Assembly: GCA_001295905.1 (NCBI GenBank)
Contig: LJHT01000036.1
Coordinates: forward strand, 62,001-126,000
Reading direction: 5' to 3'
Length of the DNA: 64,000 bases
DNA from: a beta proteobacterium AAP51
GTDB taxonomy: Bacteria > Pseudomonadota > Gammaproteobacteria > Burkholderiales > Burkholderiaceae_C
The notes under the pieces were generated by a model, which ran no database searches, was not told the DNA's origin, and saw only the letters and a list, made by a program, of their open reading frames with translations. How positions within the stretch are numbered: the first letter of the stretch is position 1; each line of letters opens with the position of its first letter. Both the position numbers and the translations under genes were made by a program. Of the stretch, positions 49,058 through 58,097 are shown one piece after another.

Positions 49058-50452
49058 TCAGTGCAGGCCGAGAAGGCGCGCTACGTCGTTGAAAAGGGCG
49101 ACCGACATCATCATCAACAGCACCGCGATGCCGCCGCGTTGCAGCCGTGCCAGCCAGAGGTCAGAGACGGGGCGGCCGGTGACGCCCTCGAAAATGTAAT
49201 ACATCAGATGGCCCCCATCGAGCATGGGCAGCGGCAGCAGGTTCAGCACGCCCAGGCTCACGCTCACCAGAGCAAGGAAGCCCAGGTAGTAGGCCAGGCC
49301 CTGGTTGACCGACTGGCCGGCGTAGTCGGCAATGGTCAGCGGGCCGCTGAGGTTTTTCAGCGAAGCCTCGCCGATGAGCATGCGGCCCAGCATCTTCACG
49401 GTGAGCACCGAAATCTCCCAGGTGCGCACCACGCCGTGCTGCAGGCCTTCGAAGACGCCGTGCTGCACGGTCTGCATCACCGGCGGCTGGCCGGGCACGG
49501 CCTCGACGCGGCCGAAGGTCTTGCCGCCTTCGCTGACGACACGCGGCGTCACCATCACGGCCAGGGTGCGGCCGTCGCGCTCCACCAGCCAGCGCTGGGC
49601 CACGGGCTGCCCGTCGCGCACGCTGGCGCGCACCCGCTCGACGATGTGCTGGGCATCGGCCACGGGCTGGTCGTCCAGGCTCAGCACGCGGTCGCCGCGC
49701 TGCAGGCCCGCCACCGCGGCCGGGCCGCCGGCCTTCACTTCGCCCAGCACCGGCTCACGCCAGGGGCTGCCCAGGCCGATGCGCTGGCTGAGCGCGGCGT
49801 CCACTTCGCGGGCGTCCACACCCGCAAGGTCGATGTTCACCGTGCGGGTGCCGCGGCCGTCGCGGTCGCTCACCTGCAGTTGCAGGTTCTGGCCGTTCAA
49901 GGCGGCCTGCGTCACTTCCCAGCGCAGGTCGGTCAATGAGCGCAGGTCGCGCCATTCGCCCTCGCCTTCACCCGCACCATTTGCGCTGCCCACGGCCAGC
50001 GCGCGCACCCAGTCGCCGGCGCTCAGGCCCGCGCGTTCGGCCAGGCTGCCAGCGGCGGGCGGACCGATCAGGGCCTTGGGTTCCTGCACACCGATCCAGT
50101 GCGCGGCGGCATACAGCAGCACCGCCAGGCCCAGGTTGGCCAGCGGACCGGCCGAGACGATGGCCGCGCGTTGCCACAGCGTCTTGCGGTTGAAGGCCTG
50201 CTCGAGCTGGCCGGGGCCCACAGGCGCCTCGCGCTCGTCCAGCATGCGCACATAGCCGCCCAGCGGCAGCGCGCAGACGACGAACTCGGTGGCATCGGGG
50301 CTGCTCTGGCGGCGCCACAGCACGCGCCCGAAGCCCACCGAAAAGCGCAGCACCTTCACGCCGCAAGCCACGGCCACGCGGTAGTGACCGTACTCGTGGA
50401 TGACGACCAGGATGCCCAGCGTCAGCAGGAAGGCCAGCACCGTGGTGATCAC
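49058..50452 (-). CDS. rseP: Site-2 membrane protease RseP
   Basis: A 464-residue intramembrane zinc metalloprotease that cleaves anti-sigma-E and clears signal peptides. The zinc motif HEYGH is at 19-23 in the first transmembrane helix, two PDZ domains occupy roughly 125-330, and the second metal motif NLLPLPMLDGGH lies near 400. The start is GTG at 50452, overlapping the dxr stop as GTGA. Confidence 0.96.
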   Translation of the reverse strand: MITTVLAFLLTLGILVVIHEYGHYRVAVACGVKVLRFSVGFGRVLWRRQSSPDATEFVVCALPLGGYVRMLDEREAPVGPGQLEQAFNRKTLWQRAAIVSAGPLANLGLAVLLYAAAHWIGVQEPKALIGPPAAGSLAERAGLSAGDWVRALAVGSANGAGEGEGEWRDLRSLTDLRWEVTQAALNGQNLQLQVSDRDGRGTRTVNIDLAGVDAREVDAALSQRIGLGSPWREPVLGEVKAGGPAAVAGLQRGDRVLSLDDQPVADAQHIVERVRASVRDGQPVAQRWLVERDGRTLAVMVTPRVVSEGGKTFGRVEAVPGQPPVMQTVQHGVFEGLQHGVVRTWEISVLTVKMLGRMLIGEASLKNLSGPLTIADYAGQSVNQGLAYYLGFLALVSVSLGVLNLLPLPMLDGGHLMYYIFEGVTGRPVSDLWLARLQRGGIAVLLMMMSVALFNDVARLLGLH

Positions 50453-51642
50453 GCGGCCAGCTCCTGCATGAGCTCTTGCGCCACGGCACGGGCTTCCGTG
50501 TCCAGCGCGATCAGGTCTTCCAGCGTGTGGTCGGGGTGCAGTCGGGGCTCCAGTCGTTCGATGGTGCGGGCGTTCAGCGTATGAATCGCGGTGAAGCCTA
50601 TCGTTCCGTCCAGGAAGGCGGCCACGGCCACCTCGTTGGCGGCATTCAGCACGGCGGTGCTGCCCGTCGGACCGCGCAGGGCCTCCCAGGCCAGCTGCAA
50701 ACCGGGGAAGCGCTGCGGGTCGGGCGTTTCGAAGTGCAGGGCCTGCATCTGCAGGAAATCGAGCCGCGGCGCGCCCGATTCGATGCGCTCGGGGAAAGAC
50801 AGCCCGTAGGCGATGGGCACCTTCATGTCGGGCGTGCCCAGTTGCGCCAGCACGCTGCCATCGCGGCACACCACCATCGAATGGATGATGCTCTGCGGGT
50901 GGATGACGACGCGGATGTTTTCGGGCGCCAGGTCGAACAGCCAGCGCGCCTCGATGACCTCCAGCGCCTTGTTCATCATGGTGGCGCTGTCCACCGAGAT
51001 CTTGCGGCCCATCACCCAGTTCGGGTGGGCCACGGCCTGAGCGGGCGTCACCGCGTGCAGCGTGGCGGGGTCGCGCTGGCGGAAAGGCCCGCCGCTGGCG
51101 GTGAGGATGATGTGGTCGATGCGCCGCGCCCAGGTGCTGCGGTCTTCGGGCAGGCACTGGAAGATGGCCGAATGTTCGCTGTCGATGGGCAGCAGCGTGG
51201 CCCCGCCCTGCTTCACCGCCTGCATGAAGAGGGCGCCGCCCACCACCAGGGCTTCCTTGTTGGCCAGCAGCAGGCGCTTGCCGGCCCGCGCGGCGGCCAT
51301 GCAGGGCGGCAGCCCCGCTGCGCCCACGATGCTGGCCATCACGCTGTGCACGTCGTCGGCACCAGCCAGGTCGCACAGCGCCTGCGCACCGTGCTGCACT
51401 TCGGTGGCGCTGCCCGCCGCTTTCAGTGCCGCGCGCACTTCAGCGGCCCGCTCGGGCGTGGGCACCACGGCCACGCGCGGGCGGAACTGCAGGCACTGCT
51501 GCACCAGCAGCTCGGTGCGCTGGTAGGACGTGAGGCCGACGACTTCGAAGCGCTCGGGGTGGCGCGCCACCACGTCGAGCGTGCTCGTGCCCACGGAACC
51601 CGTGGAGCCCAGGATGGCCAGGCGCTGCCTTGCCGTGTTCAT
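50449..51642 (-). CDS. dxr: 1-deoxy-D-xylulose 5-phosphate reductoisomerase
   Basis: A 397-residue NADPH enzyme of the MEP isoprenoid pathway. The Rossmann motif LGSTGSVGTSTLDVV is at 11-25; LLANKEALVVGG and PIDSEHSAIFQCL carry the metal and substrate residues, with LTASGGPFR and SATMMNKALEVIEA following. The ATG at 51642 overlaps the cdsA stop as ATGA. A much longer frame upstream was rejected because it runs through cdsA. Confidence 0.97.
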   Translation of the reverse strand: MNTARQRLAILGSTGSVGTSTLDVVARHPERFEVVGLTSYQRTELLVQQCLQFRPRVAVVPTPERAAEVRAALKAAGSATEVQHGAQALCDLAGADDVHSVMASIVGAAGLPPCMAAARAGKRLLLANKEALVVGGALFMQAVKQGGATLLPIDSEHSAIFQCLPEDRSTWARRIDHIILTASGGPFRQRDPATLHAVTPAQAVAHPNWVMGRKISVDSATMMNKALEVIEARWLFDLAPENIRVVIHPQSIIHSMVVCRDGSVLAQLGTPDMKVPIAYGLSFPERIESGAPRLDFLQMQALHFETPDPQRFPGLQLAWEALRGPTGSTAVLNAANEVAVAAFLDGTIGFTAIHTLNARTIERLEPRLHPDHTLEDLIALDTEARAVAQELMQELAA

Positions 51643-52487
51643 GCCATGCCCCCCAGCACCGTGAAGGCCATGGCCGCGGGCAGCACCGGCAGCAGGGCAT
51701 CCACGCGGTCGAGCACGCCGCCGTGGCCGGGCAGCAGGCGGCTGCTGTCCTTGGCGCCTGCGGCACGCTTGACCAGTGATTCGACGAGATCGCCCGTCAC
51801 GCTCAGGCCAGCCAGCAAGGCCAGCGCCAGCACCAGCCCGGCCGCGCCCCACTGCTGGAACAGCCGGCTGTAGAAGCTCAGGCCGTCGGCGTTGATGTGG
51901 CCGTCCAGCCATATCCAGAAGGCTGCCAGCAGCAGCACGCCGGCCAGGCCCGACCACACCCCTTCCCAGCTCTTGCCCGGGCTGATGCTGGGCGCCAGCT
52001 TGCGGCGGCCAAAGGCCCGGCCGCCAAAGTAGGCCGCCACGTCGGCCATCCACACCAGACACATCACCGACAGCATGAAGTTGATGCCGACGCTGCGCGC
52101 CTGGGCCAGCGCCAGCCAGGCCAGCCACAAGGCCAGCAGGCCCAGCGCCCAACGGCCGCTGCGCGGCAGTTGCGGCCAGGCCGCAGGGCCGCTGCGCAAG
52201 GCCACGCCGCCGCCCACCAGCCACAGCGCAAGTGCCGCCGCCCACAGCCAACCCGGTGGCTGCAGGTTCCAGCCGGCGCCCCAGGCGGCGGCGCCGCCTA
52301 GCGCCACCGCAGCGCCCATGGCCGACGCGGTGCGAGCCCCGGCCTGGTTCAAGCGCCCCCACTCCCAGCCGGCAGCGGCCATCAACACCAGGGTGAGCAG
52401 GGCAAAGGGCCAGAGGCTGTCGGCCAGCAGCGAAACCAGCAGCAGGGCCACGAGCGCGAGCGCAGTGACAAGACGCTGCCTGAGCAT
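51639..52487 (-). CDS. cdsA: Phosphatidate cytidylyltransferase
   Basis: A 282-residue inner-membrane enzyme making CDP-diacylglycerol for phospholipid synthesis. It has about eight transmembrane helices and the signature GDLVESLVKRAAGAKDSS, continuing LLPGHGGVLDRVD. The ATG at 52487 lies 7 nt after uppS; a longer upstream frame overlaps uppS and was not used. Confidence 0.95.
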   Translation of the reverse strand: MLRQRLVTALALVALLLVSLLADSLWPFALLTLVLMAAAGWEWGRLNQAGARTASAMGAAVALGGAAAWGAGWNLQPPGWLWAAALALWLVGGGVALRSGPAAWPQLPRSGRWALGLLALWLAWLALAQARSVGINFMLSVMCLVWMADVAAYFGGRAFGRRKLAPSISPGKSWEGVWSGLAGVLLLAAFWIWLDGHINADGLSFYSRLFQQWGAAGLVLALALLAGLSVTGDLVESLVKRAAGAKDSSRLLPGHGGVLDRVDALLPVLPAAMAFTVLGGMA

Positions 52488-52494
52488 GGCTGCG

Positions 52495-53265
52495 TCAGCT
52501 CGCCTCGGGCGCAGCGACGCTGGGGCGCAGGGTGCCGAAGCGGCGCTCGCGGCGCGCATAGGCGGCGAAGGCGGCGTCGATCTCGGCGATGCCGAAATCG
52601 GGCCACAGGCATTCGGTGAAGAAGAGCTCCGAGTAGGCCGTCTGCCACAGCAGGAAGTTACTGATGCGCATCTCGCCGCCGGTGCGGATGAAGAGGTCGG
52701 GGTCGGGCGCGAAGGCCATGGCCATGCGGCCCGACAACCAGTCTTCGGTGAGCTGCTCGGGCGGCAGCCCTTCGGCCAGGGCCTGGCGGCAGGCCTGCAT
52801 CACGTCCCAGCGGCCGCCGTAGTTGAAGGCCACGCTGAGGTTGATGCGGGTGTTGTGCTTCGTGATCTCTTCGGCGTGGTCCCAGGCCTTGCGCAGCTTT
52901 TCAGACACGGCTTCGCGGTCGCCCACGATGCGGATGCGCACGCCGTCGCCGGCCAGCTTGGTGAGGTACTTCGAGACCGACACCAGCACCAGGCCCATCA
53001 GGCCCGAGACCTCGTCGGCGGGGCGCTTCCAGTTCTCGGAAGAGAAGGCGAAGACGGTGAGGTACTCGACGCCGCGGTCGGCGAAGGTGTTGATGACGCG
53101 CACGAGCGCGTCGACCCCGCTCTTGTGGCCGAAGTAGCGCGGCATGTAGCGCTGCTTGGCCCAGCGGCCATTGCCGTCCATCACCAGCGCCACATGGCGC
53201 GGCACGGCAGCAGGGGTGGAAGTGTTCGGCTCCTGGGCCGCGGTGGCAAGGGTGGCAGCTGTCAT
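52495..53265 (-). CDS. uppS: Undecaprenyl diphosphate synthase
   Basis: A 256-residue cis-prenyltransferase making the C55 carrier for peptidoglycan and O-antigen. It shows VMDGNGRWAKQR with the catalytic aspartate, YLTVFAFSSENWKRP and the C-terminal RTGGEMRISNFLLWQ. A 20-residue non-conserved N-terminal tail precedes the core. It follows frr by 34 nt. Confidence 0.96.
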   Translation of the reverse strand: MTAATLATAAQEPNTSTPAAVPRHVALVMDGNGRWAKQRYMPRYFGHKSGVDALVRVINTFADRGVEYLTVFAFSSENWKRPADEVSGLMGLVLVSVSKYLTKLAGDGVRIRIVGDREAVSEKLRKAWDHAEEITKHNTRINLSVAFNYGGRWDVMQACRQALAEGLPPEQLTEDWLSGRMAMAFAPDPDLFIRTGGEMRISNFLLWQTAYSELFFTECLWPDFGIAEIDAAFAAYARRERRFGTLRPSVAAPEAS

Positions 53266-53299
53266 GGTGCGTGGGGCGAAGGGTGGCAGGCAGATGGCC

Positions 53300-53860
53300 T
53301 CAGACGGCCATCACCTCGGCTTCCTTGCCTTGCACCAGCTTGTCGATCTCGGCGATGACACGGTCGGTGAGGCGCTGCACTTCGTCTTGCGCGCGGCGCT
53401 CATCGTCCTCGGAGACTTCCTTGTCCTTCAGCAGCCTCTTCAGGTGCTCGTTGGCCTCGCGGCGCACGGCGCGCACGGCGATCTTGGCCTCTTCACCGGC
53501 GTGGCGTACCACCTTGGTGAGCTCCTTGCGGCGCTCTTCGGTCAGCGCTGGCATGGGCACGCGCAGCAGGTCGCCCTGCGAGGAAGGGTTCAGGCCCAGG
53601 TCGCTTTCGCGGATGGCCTTCTCGATCTTGGCGCCCATGCCCTTCTCCCAGGGCTGCACGCTGATCGTACGCGCGTCGAGCAGGGTGACGTTGGCCACCT
53701 GGCTGATGGGGACGGCCGAGCCGTAGTAATCGACATGCACCTGGTCGAGCAGGCCCGGGTGGGCACGGCCGGTGCGGATCTTGTGCAGTTCGTTCTTGAA
53801 GGCTTCGATGGACTTGCCCATCTTGCCTTCTGCGGTCTTCTTGATGTCCTGGATGGCCAT
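53300..53860 (-). CDS. frr: Ribosome recycling factor
   Basis: A 186-residue factor that with EF-G splits post-termination ribosomes. It has [22 protein letters not shown] and ends in helices with [12 protein letters not shown]. Length matches the family. The ATG at 53860 is used; a GTG at 53872 would add four residues with an awkward ribosome-binding-site spacing. Confidence 0.97.
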   Translation of the reverse strand: MAIQDIKKTAEGKMGKSIEAFKNELHKIRTGRAHPGLLDQVHVDYYGSAVPISQVANVTLLDARTISVQPWEKGMGAKIEKAIRESDLGLNPSSQGDLLRVPMPALTEERRKELTKVVRHAGEEAKIAVRAVRREANEHLKRLLKDKEVSEDDERRAQDEVQRLTDRVIAEIDKLVQGKEAEVMAV

Positions 53861-53875
53861 GGCCGACGGCACTCC

Positions 53876-54586
53876 TCAAACGTGAACCAGCGTACCTTCG
53901 TCTTCGCCCTGCACCACGCGCTTGAGCGCGCCGGGCTTGAAGATGCTGAAAACCTTGATCGGCAGCTTCTGGTCTCGGCACAGCGCCAGGGCGGTGGCGT
54001 CCATTACCTGCAGGTTCTGGGCGATGGCCTCGTCGAAGCTGATGGTGGCGTAGCGCGTGGCACCCGGGTCCTTCTTGGGGTCGGCGGTGTAGACGCCATC
54101 GACCTTGGTGGCCTTGAGCACGATCTCCGCGCCCATTTCGGCGCCGCGCAGCGCGGCGGCGGTGTCGGTGGTGAAGAAGGGGTTGCCGGTGCCGGCGGCG
54201 AAGATCACCACCTTGCCTTCTTCCAGGTACTGCAGCGCCTTCGGGCGCACGTAAGGTTCGACCACCTGCTCGATGCTGATGGCCGACATCACGCGTGCCG
54301 TCATGCCTTCCTGGCGCATGGTGTCGGCCAGGGCCAGCGCGTTCATCACGGTGGCCAGCATGCCCATGTAGTCGGCCGTGGCGCGGTCCATGCCGACGCT
54401 GCCGCCAGCCACGCCGCGGAAGATGTTGCCGCCACCGATGACCACCGCCACCTCGACGCCCAGCTGCGTCACTTCCTGCACCTCTTGCACCATGCGCACG
54501 ATGGTGGCGCGGTTGATGCCATAGGCGTCGTCACCCATCAGGGCTTCGCCCGACAGCTTCAGCAGGATGCGCTTGTAGGCCGGCAT
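53876..54586 (-). CDS. pyrH: UMP kinase
   Basis: A 236-residue hexameric kinase converting UMP to UDP. Motifs: [10 protein letters not shown] at 9-18, [10 protein letters not shown] near 50 and [16 protein letters not shown] near 135. GGAG precedes the ATG. It sits between tsf, from which it is separated by an intrinsic terminator, and frr. Confidence 0.97.
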   Translation of the reverse strand: MPAYKRILLKLSGEALMGDDAYGINRATIVRMVQEVQEVTQLGVEVAVVIGGGNIFRGVAGGSVGMDRATADYMGMLATVMNALALADTMRQEGMTARVMSAISIEQVVEPYVRPKALQYLEEGKVVIFAAGTGNPFFTTDTAAALRGAEMGAEIVLKATKVDGVYTADPKKDPGATRYATISFDEAIAQNLQVMDATALALCRDQKLPIKVFSIFKPGALKRVVQGEDEGTLVHV

Positions 54587-54642
54587 CGATACAACTCCGT
54601 GAGAAAACGTGCAGTGTAAGGTGGGCGGGCAACGTGGCCCAT

Positions 54643-54670
54643 CAGGAAACAGGGCCCCGGGGGGCCCTGT
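54643..54670 (-). terminator. Intrinsic terminator after tsf
   Basis: CAGGGCCCC (54650-54658) and GGGGCCCTG (54661-54669) form a perfect 9-bp stem with a 2-nt centre, followed on the minus strand by a short TTTCC tract. It should reduce read-through from rpsB-tsf into pyrH, so pyrH probably has some own promoter in 54587-54642. Confidence 0.65.
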
Positions 54671-54676
54671 CGTTGC

Positions 54677-55567
54677 TCACTGCCCCTTGGCAGCGGCCAC
54701 CTGCGCGGCCACTTCGGCGGCGAAGTCGTCGACCTTCTTCTCGATGCCCTCGCCCACCACGTACAGCGTGAAGCCAGCCACCTTCGTGGCCTTTTCCTTC
54801 AGCATCTGCTCAACCGTCTGCTTGTCGTTCTTCACGAAGGTCTGGTTCAGCAGCGACACTTCCTTGAGGAACTTCTGCACCGAGCCGTCGACCATCTTGG
54901 CCACGATCTCCGCCGGCTTGCCGCTTTCGGCCGCCTTCTCGGCCGCCACGCGGCGCTCCACCTCGATCAGCTCGGCCGGCACGTCGCTGGTGGCCAGGGC
55001 CTTGGGCTTCATGGCGGCCACGTGCATGGCCACGTCCTTGGCGGCCACGTCGTCACCGGTGTACTCGACGATGACGCCGATGCGGGTGCCGTGCAGGTAG
55101 CTGGCCAGCTGGCCGCCACCGCTGTAGCGCTTGAAGCGGCGGATCGACATGTTCTCGCCGATCTTGCCGATCAGGCCCTTGCGCACGTCTTCCACCGTGG
55201 GGCCGAAGCCGTCCTGAGACAGCGGCAGCGCCGACAACGCCGTCACGTCGGCCGGGTTGTGCTCGGCGGTCAGCTGCGCCACGGCCTTGGCAAAGGCCAG
55301 GAACGAATCGTTCTTGGTGACGAAGTCGGTTTCGCAGTTGACTTCCACCACGGCGCCCACGCTGCCGTTGACGGCAGCGGTGATCACGCCTTCGGCAGTG
55401 ATGCGGGCAGCGGCCTTGCCGGCCTTGTTGCCCAGCTTCACGCGAAGGATCTCTTCGGCGCGGCCCAGGTCGCCCTCGGCTTCGGTCAGCGCCTTCTTGC
55501 ATTCCATCATCGGCGCGTCGGTCTTGGCGCGCAGCTCGGCCACCATGCTTGCAGTGATTGCGGGCAT
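54677..55567 (-). CDS. tsf: Elongation factor Ts
   Basis: A 296-residue nucleotide-exchange factor for EF-Tu. The N-terminal UBA-like region ([22 protein letters not shown]) and the TDFV motif in [12 protein letters not shown] are clear; the core and dimerisation domains follow. Among three nearby in-frame ATGs, 55567 is preferred since GGAG lies 6 nt upstream. Confidence 0.97.
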   Translation of the reverse strand: MPAITASMVAELRAKTDAPMMECKKALTEAEGDLGRAEEILRVKLGNKAGKAAARITAEGVITAAVNGSVGAVVEVNCETDFVTKNDSFLAFAKAVAQLTAEHNPADVTALSALPLSQDGFGPTVEDVRKGLIGKIGENMSIRRFKRYSGGGQLASYLHGTRIGVIVEYTGDDVAAKDVAMHVAAMKPKALATSDVPAELIEVERRVAAEKAAESGKPAEIVAKMVDGSVQKFLKEVSLLNQTFVKNDKQTVEQMLKEKATKVAGFTLYVVGEGIEKKVDDFAAEVAAQVAAAKGQ

Positions 55568-55599
55568 CGTCATCTCCAATGAATACGGGGTTCGCTGGA

Positions 55600-55656
55600 C
55601 CTGCGTTCAGCGCAGGCCCGGCGGCACGAAGCACACCGCGCCAGGGCGGCGCGGTG
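55600..55656 (-). other. Two hairpins between rpsB and tsf
   Basis: Stem 1 is CCTGCG (55600-55605) with CGCAGG (55611-55616). Stem 2 is CACCGCGCC (55634-55642) with GGCGCGGTG (55648-55656) around AGGGC. There is no clear poly-U after stem 2 on the minus strand, so partial termination or mRNA processing, giving less tsf than rpsB, is more likely than full termination. Confidence 0.5.
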
Positions 55657-55673
55657 CATCAGCTCAGGGCCGA

Positions 55674-56420
55674 TCAGGCCTCTTCGTTGACTTCGACGAA
55701 CTCGTCGCCGGCGGCCGAGACGGCCTGCACCACGTCGTTCGTGGCGTTGGCACGGCCTTCGAGCACGGCGTCGGCCACCGCCTTGGCATACAGCGCCACG
55801 GCCTTGGCCGAGTCGTCGTTGCCGGGGATGATGTAGTCGATGCCGACGGGCGAGTGGTTGGTGTCGACGACGCCGATGACCGGAATGCCCAGCTTCTTGG
55901 CTTCGGCCACGGCGATCTTGTGGTAGCCCACGTCGATGACGAACATCGCGTCAGGCAGAGCGCCCATGTCCTGGATGCCGCCGATGTCCTTCTCGAGCTT
56001 CACGAGCTCGCGGTCGAACAGCAGCGCTTCCTTCTTGATCATGGCGTCGGTGCCGGCCTCTTTGGTGGCCTGCATGTCCTTCAGCTTCTTCAGGCTGCCC
56101 TTGACCGTCTTGAAGTTGGTCATCATGCCGCCGAGCCAGCGCTGGTCGACGTAGGGCATGCCGCAGCGCTGCGCTTCCATGGCGATGACCTCGCGCGCCT
56201 GGCGCTTGGTGCCGATCATCAGGATGGTGCCGCGGCGGGCCGACAGCTGGCGGATGAACTTCATCGCCTCTTCGAAGAGCGGCTGCGTCTTCTCGAGGTT
56301 GATGATGTGGATCTTGTTGCGATGGCCGTAGATGTACGGGGCCATCTTGGGGTTCCAGAAGCGCGTTTGGTGTCCGAAATGGACGCCGGCTTCCAGCATT
56401 TCACGCATGGAGACAGTCAT
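55674..56420 (-). CDS. rpsB: Small ribosomal subunit protein uS2
   Basis: A 248-residue ribosomal protein of the 30S subunit. It opens [20 protein letters not shown], with coiled-coil [14 protein letters not shown] near residue 100 and [24 protein letters not shown] lies about 9 nt before the ATG at 56420. A longer upstream frame is leader RNA, not protein. It is the first gene of the rpsB-tsf unit. Confidence 0.98.
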   Translation of the reverse strand: MTVSMREMLEAGVHFGHQTRFWNPKMAPYIYGHRNKIHIINLEKTQPLFEEAMKFIRQLSARRGTILMIGTKRQAREVIAMEAQRCGMPYVDQRWLGGMMTNFKTVKGSLKKLKDMQATKEAGTDAMIKKEALLFDRELVKLEKDIGGIQDMGALPDAMFVIDVGYHKIAVAEAKKLGIPVIGVVDTNHSPVGIDYIIPGNDDSAKAVALYAKAVADAVLEGRANATNDVVQAVSAAGDEFVEVNEEA

Positions 56421-56809
56421 GGAAAGTCCTAAGGTTGGGTCTAGAATCCCGGCCGCTTGATCACCCGCTGATACGCCCCTTGCAGGGCCGTAACGAATGC
56501 GGGCAACACCTTGGTGGAACCGGGTTCGCGATTGATCTGCCTTGCCGTCGAGTGCATGAAACACCACCCGCCGGCAGCCGATAAAAACCAGCCGATGAAA
56601 ACCTTCAGGTGATGAAACGAGCCGGTGCAGCGCTTGATTCGCTGCCCTTTCCTCGCTCGGCACCGAAGCTGGCGCACCCCGGGCAAACAGACACCCAAAG
56701 CACCCCGTCATCGAGGCAAAACCTAATGATTCTAGCACGCGTCAAACGCACCCCGGTGGGCGCCCAGGCACGCCGCAGCCCGGCCACCGGCCAGCCAGGG
56801 GCCTGACGC
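56421..56809 (-). promoter_or_regulatory. Long untranslated leader and promoter region of rpsB
   Basis: 389 bases without a convincing gene. On the minus strand an extended -10 box TGCTAGAAT lies at 56729-56737, about 310 nt upstream of the rpsB start, so a long 5' leader is likely. Such leaders often carry autoregulatory structures for uS2; I cannot fold it here. The right end also holds the TTG start region of the rightward DadA-like gene. Confidence 0.5.
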
Positions 56810-58069
56810 TTGCGCATCGCCATCATCGGCGCCGGCATCGTCGGCGTCACGACAGCCTACGAGCTGGCGCTCGCAGGGCATGAGGTCAGTGTCTTCGAGC
56901 AGCGGGGCAGCGTGGCTGCCGAAGGCAGCTTCGCGAGTGCCGGGCTCTTGGCCTCCAGCAGCATTGCACCGTGGTGCGGGCCGGGTGTGCCCTGGCGTGT
57001 GCTGCGCCAGGCCTTCAGCCGGCAGGCCTCGGCCAGGCTGGGCAGTGTGGGCGCCCTCGCCCAATGCCCCTGGCTGTGGCGCGCGTGGCGCGCTGGCCGC
57101 CCTGCAGCCCTGCAGGCCCACCGCGCGGCCATGCACCGGCTGGCGCAATTCAGCCGCCAGCGACTGCTGGAACTGACGCAGGCCCTGCGCCTGGAGTTCG
57201 AACAGGCGCCTGGCCACCTGCTGCTGCTGCGCACCGCGGCCGAGGTGCAGGCCGTGCAGCCCCTGCTGCGCTTGCTGACCGAAGCAGGCGTGACCCACGA
57301 ACTCGCTGACGCAGACCGCTGCCGCGTCATCGAGCCGGGCCTGAACGAAGCCCTGGCGCTGAAGGCGGGCGTGCACTTTGCGCAGGACGGCGTGGGCAAC
57401 TGCCGGCAGTTCGCGCACCTGCTGAAGACCGAGGCGCAGCGCCTGGGGGCCAGTTTCTTCTTCGAAGCGCCGGTGCAAGGCATCACCCCGGGTGCGCCGG
57501 TGATGCTGCAGCGGGCCGGCCACAGCCCGGAGGCTTTCGACGCGGCCGTGCTCTGCGCTGGGGCCGCGGCAGCGCCCCTGCTGGCGCGCGCAGGCGTGAA
57601 GCTGCCGTTGCAGGCCGTGCACGGCTACTCGATGACCGCGCCGCTGCGCCACGTGGATGGGCTGGCGGCACCAGGCCCACGCGCTGCCATCACCGACGCG
57701 CGCCACCGCATCAGCATCACCCGGCTGGGCCAGCGTGTGCGGGTGGCCGGGGTGGCTGAACTCGGGGGTCGGCCCGATCACCTGGCGCTGGGCTCGCTGC
57801 GCCTGCTGCACCGCGTGCTGGACGAGTGTTTCCCGGGCGCCGCGCTCACGCAGAAGGCACAGCACTGGAAAGGGGCCCGGCCGGTCTTGCCCGACGGCCC
57901 GCCGGTGCTGGGGGCCAGCGGCGCGCCCGGCGTGTGGCTGAACCTGGGCCACGGCGACCACGGCTGGACGCTGGCCTGCGGCTCGGCCCGCGTGCTGGCA
58001 GAGACCCTGTCGGGGCGCGAGCCACCGCTGGACGCCACCAACCTCACCATCGCACGCCTGCAGCGTTAG
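56810..58069 (+). CDS. FAD-dependent oxidoreductase (D-amino acid dehydrogenase-like)
   Basis: A 419-residue DAO-family flavoprotein. The FAD motif is IIGAGIVGVTTAYELA at 5-20 and the C-terminal part has GHGDHGWTLACGSARVLAETL, as in DadA. The substrate is probably a D-amino acid or a secondary amine. The start codon is TTG at 56810, since the Rossmann fold begins immediately after; no ATG is available. It precedes nnr by 28 nt on the same strand. Confidence 0.85.
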   Translation: MRIAIIGAGIVGVTTAYELALAGHEVSVFEQRGSVAAEGSFASAGLLASSSIAPWCGPGVPWRVLRQAFSRQASARLGSVGALAQCPWLWRAWRAGRPAALQAHRAAMHRLAQFSRQRLLELTQALRLEFEQAPGHLLLLRTAAEVQAVQPLLRLLTEAGVTHELADADRCRVIEPGLNEALALKAGVHFAQDGVGNCRQFAHLLKTEAQRLGASFFFEAPVQGITPGAPVMLQRAGHSPEAFDAAVLCAGAAAAPLLARAGVKLPLQAVHGYSMTAPLRHVDGLAAPGPRAAITDARHRISITRLGQRVRVAGVAELGGRPDHLALGSLRLLHRVLDECFPGAALTQKAQHWKGARPVLPDGPPVLGASGAPGVWLNLGHGDHGWTLACGSARVLAETLSGREPPLDATNLTIARLQR

Positions 58070-58097
58070 GCGTCCCTGCCCCGCGCACAATGCCGCG

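Noticed and set aside
46757-49939. Open frame of 1060 codons on the plus strand opposite bamA and rseP
   Set aside because: It is antisense to two conserved genes and lacks any recognisable domain. GC-rich codon bias leaves few stops on the opposite strand.
56609-56806. Small gene of 65 codons upstream of the DadA-like gene
   Set aside because: It overlaps the rpsB leader and promoter, has no ribosome-binding site and no recognisable sequence.
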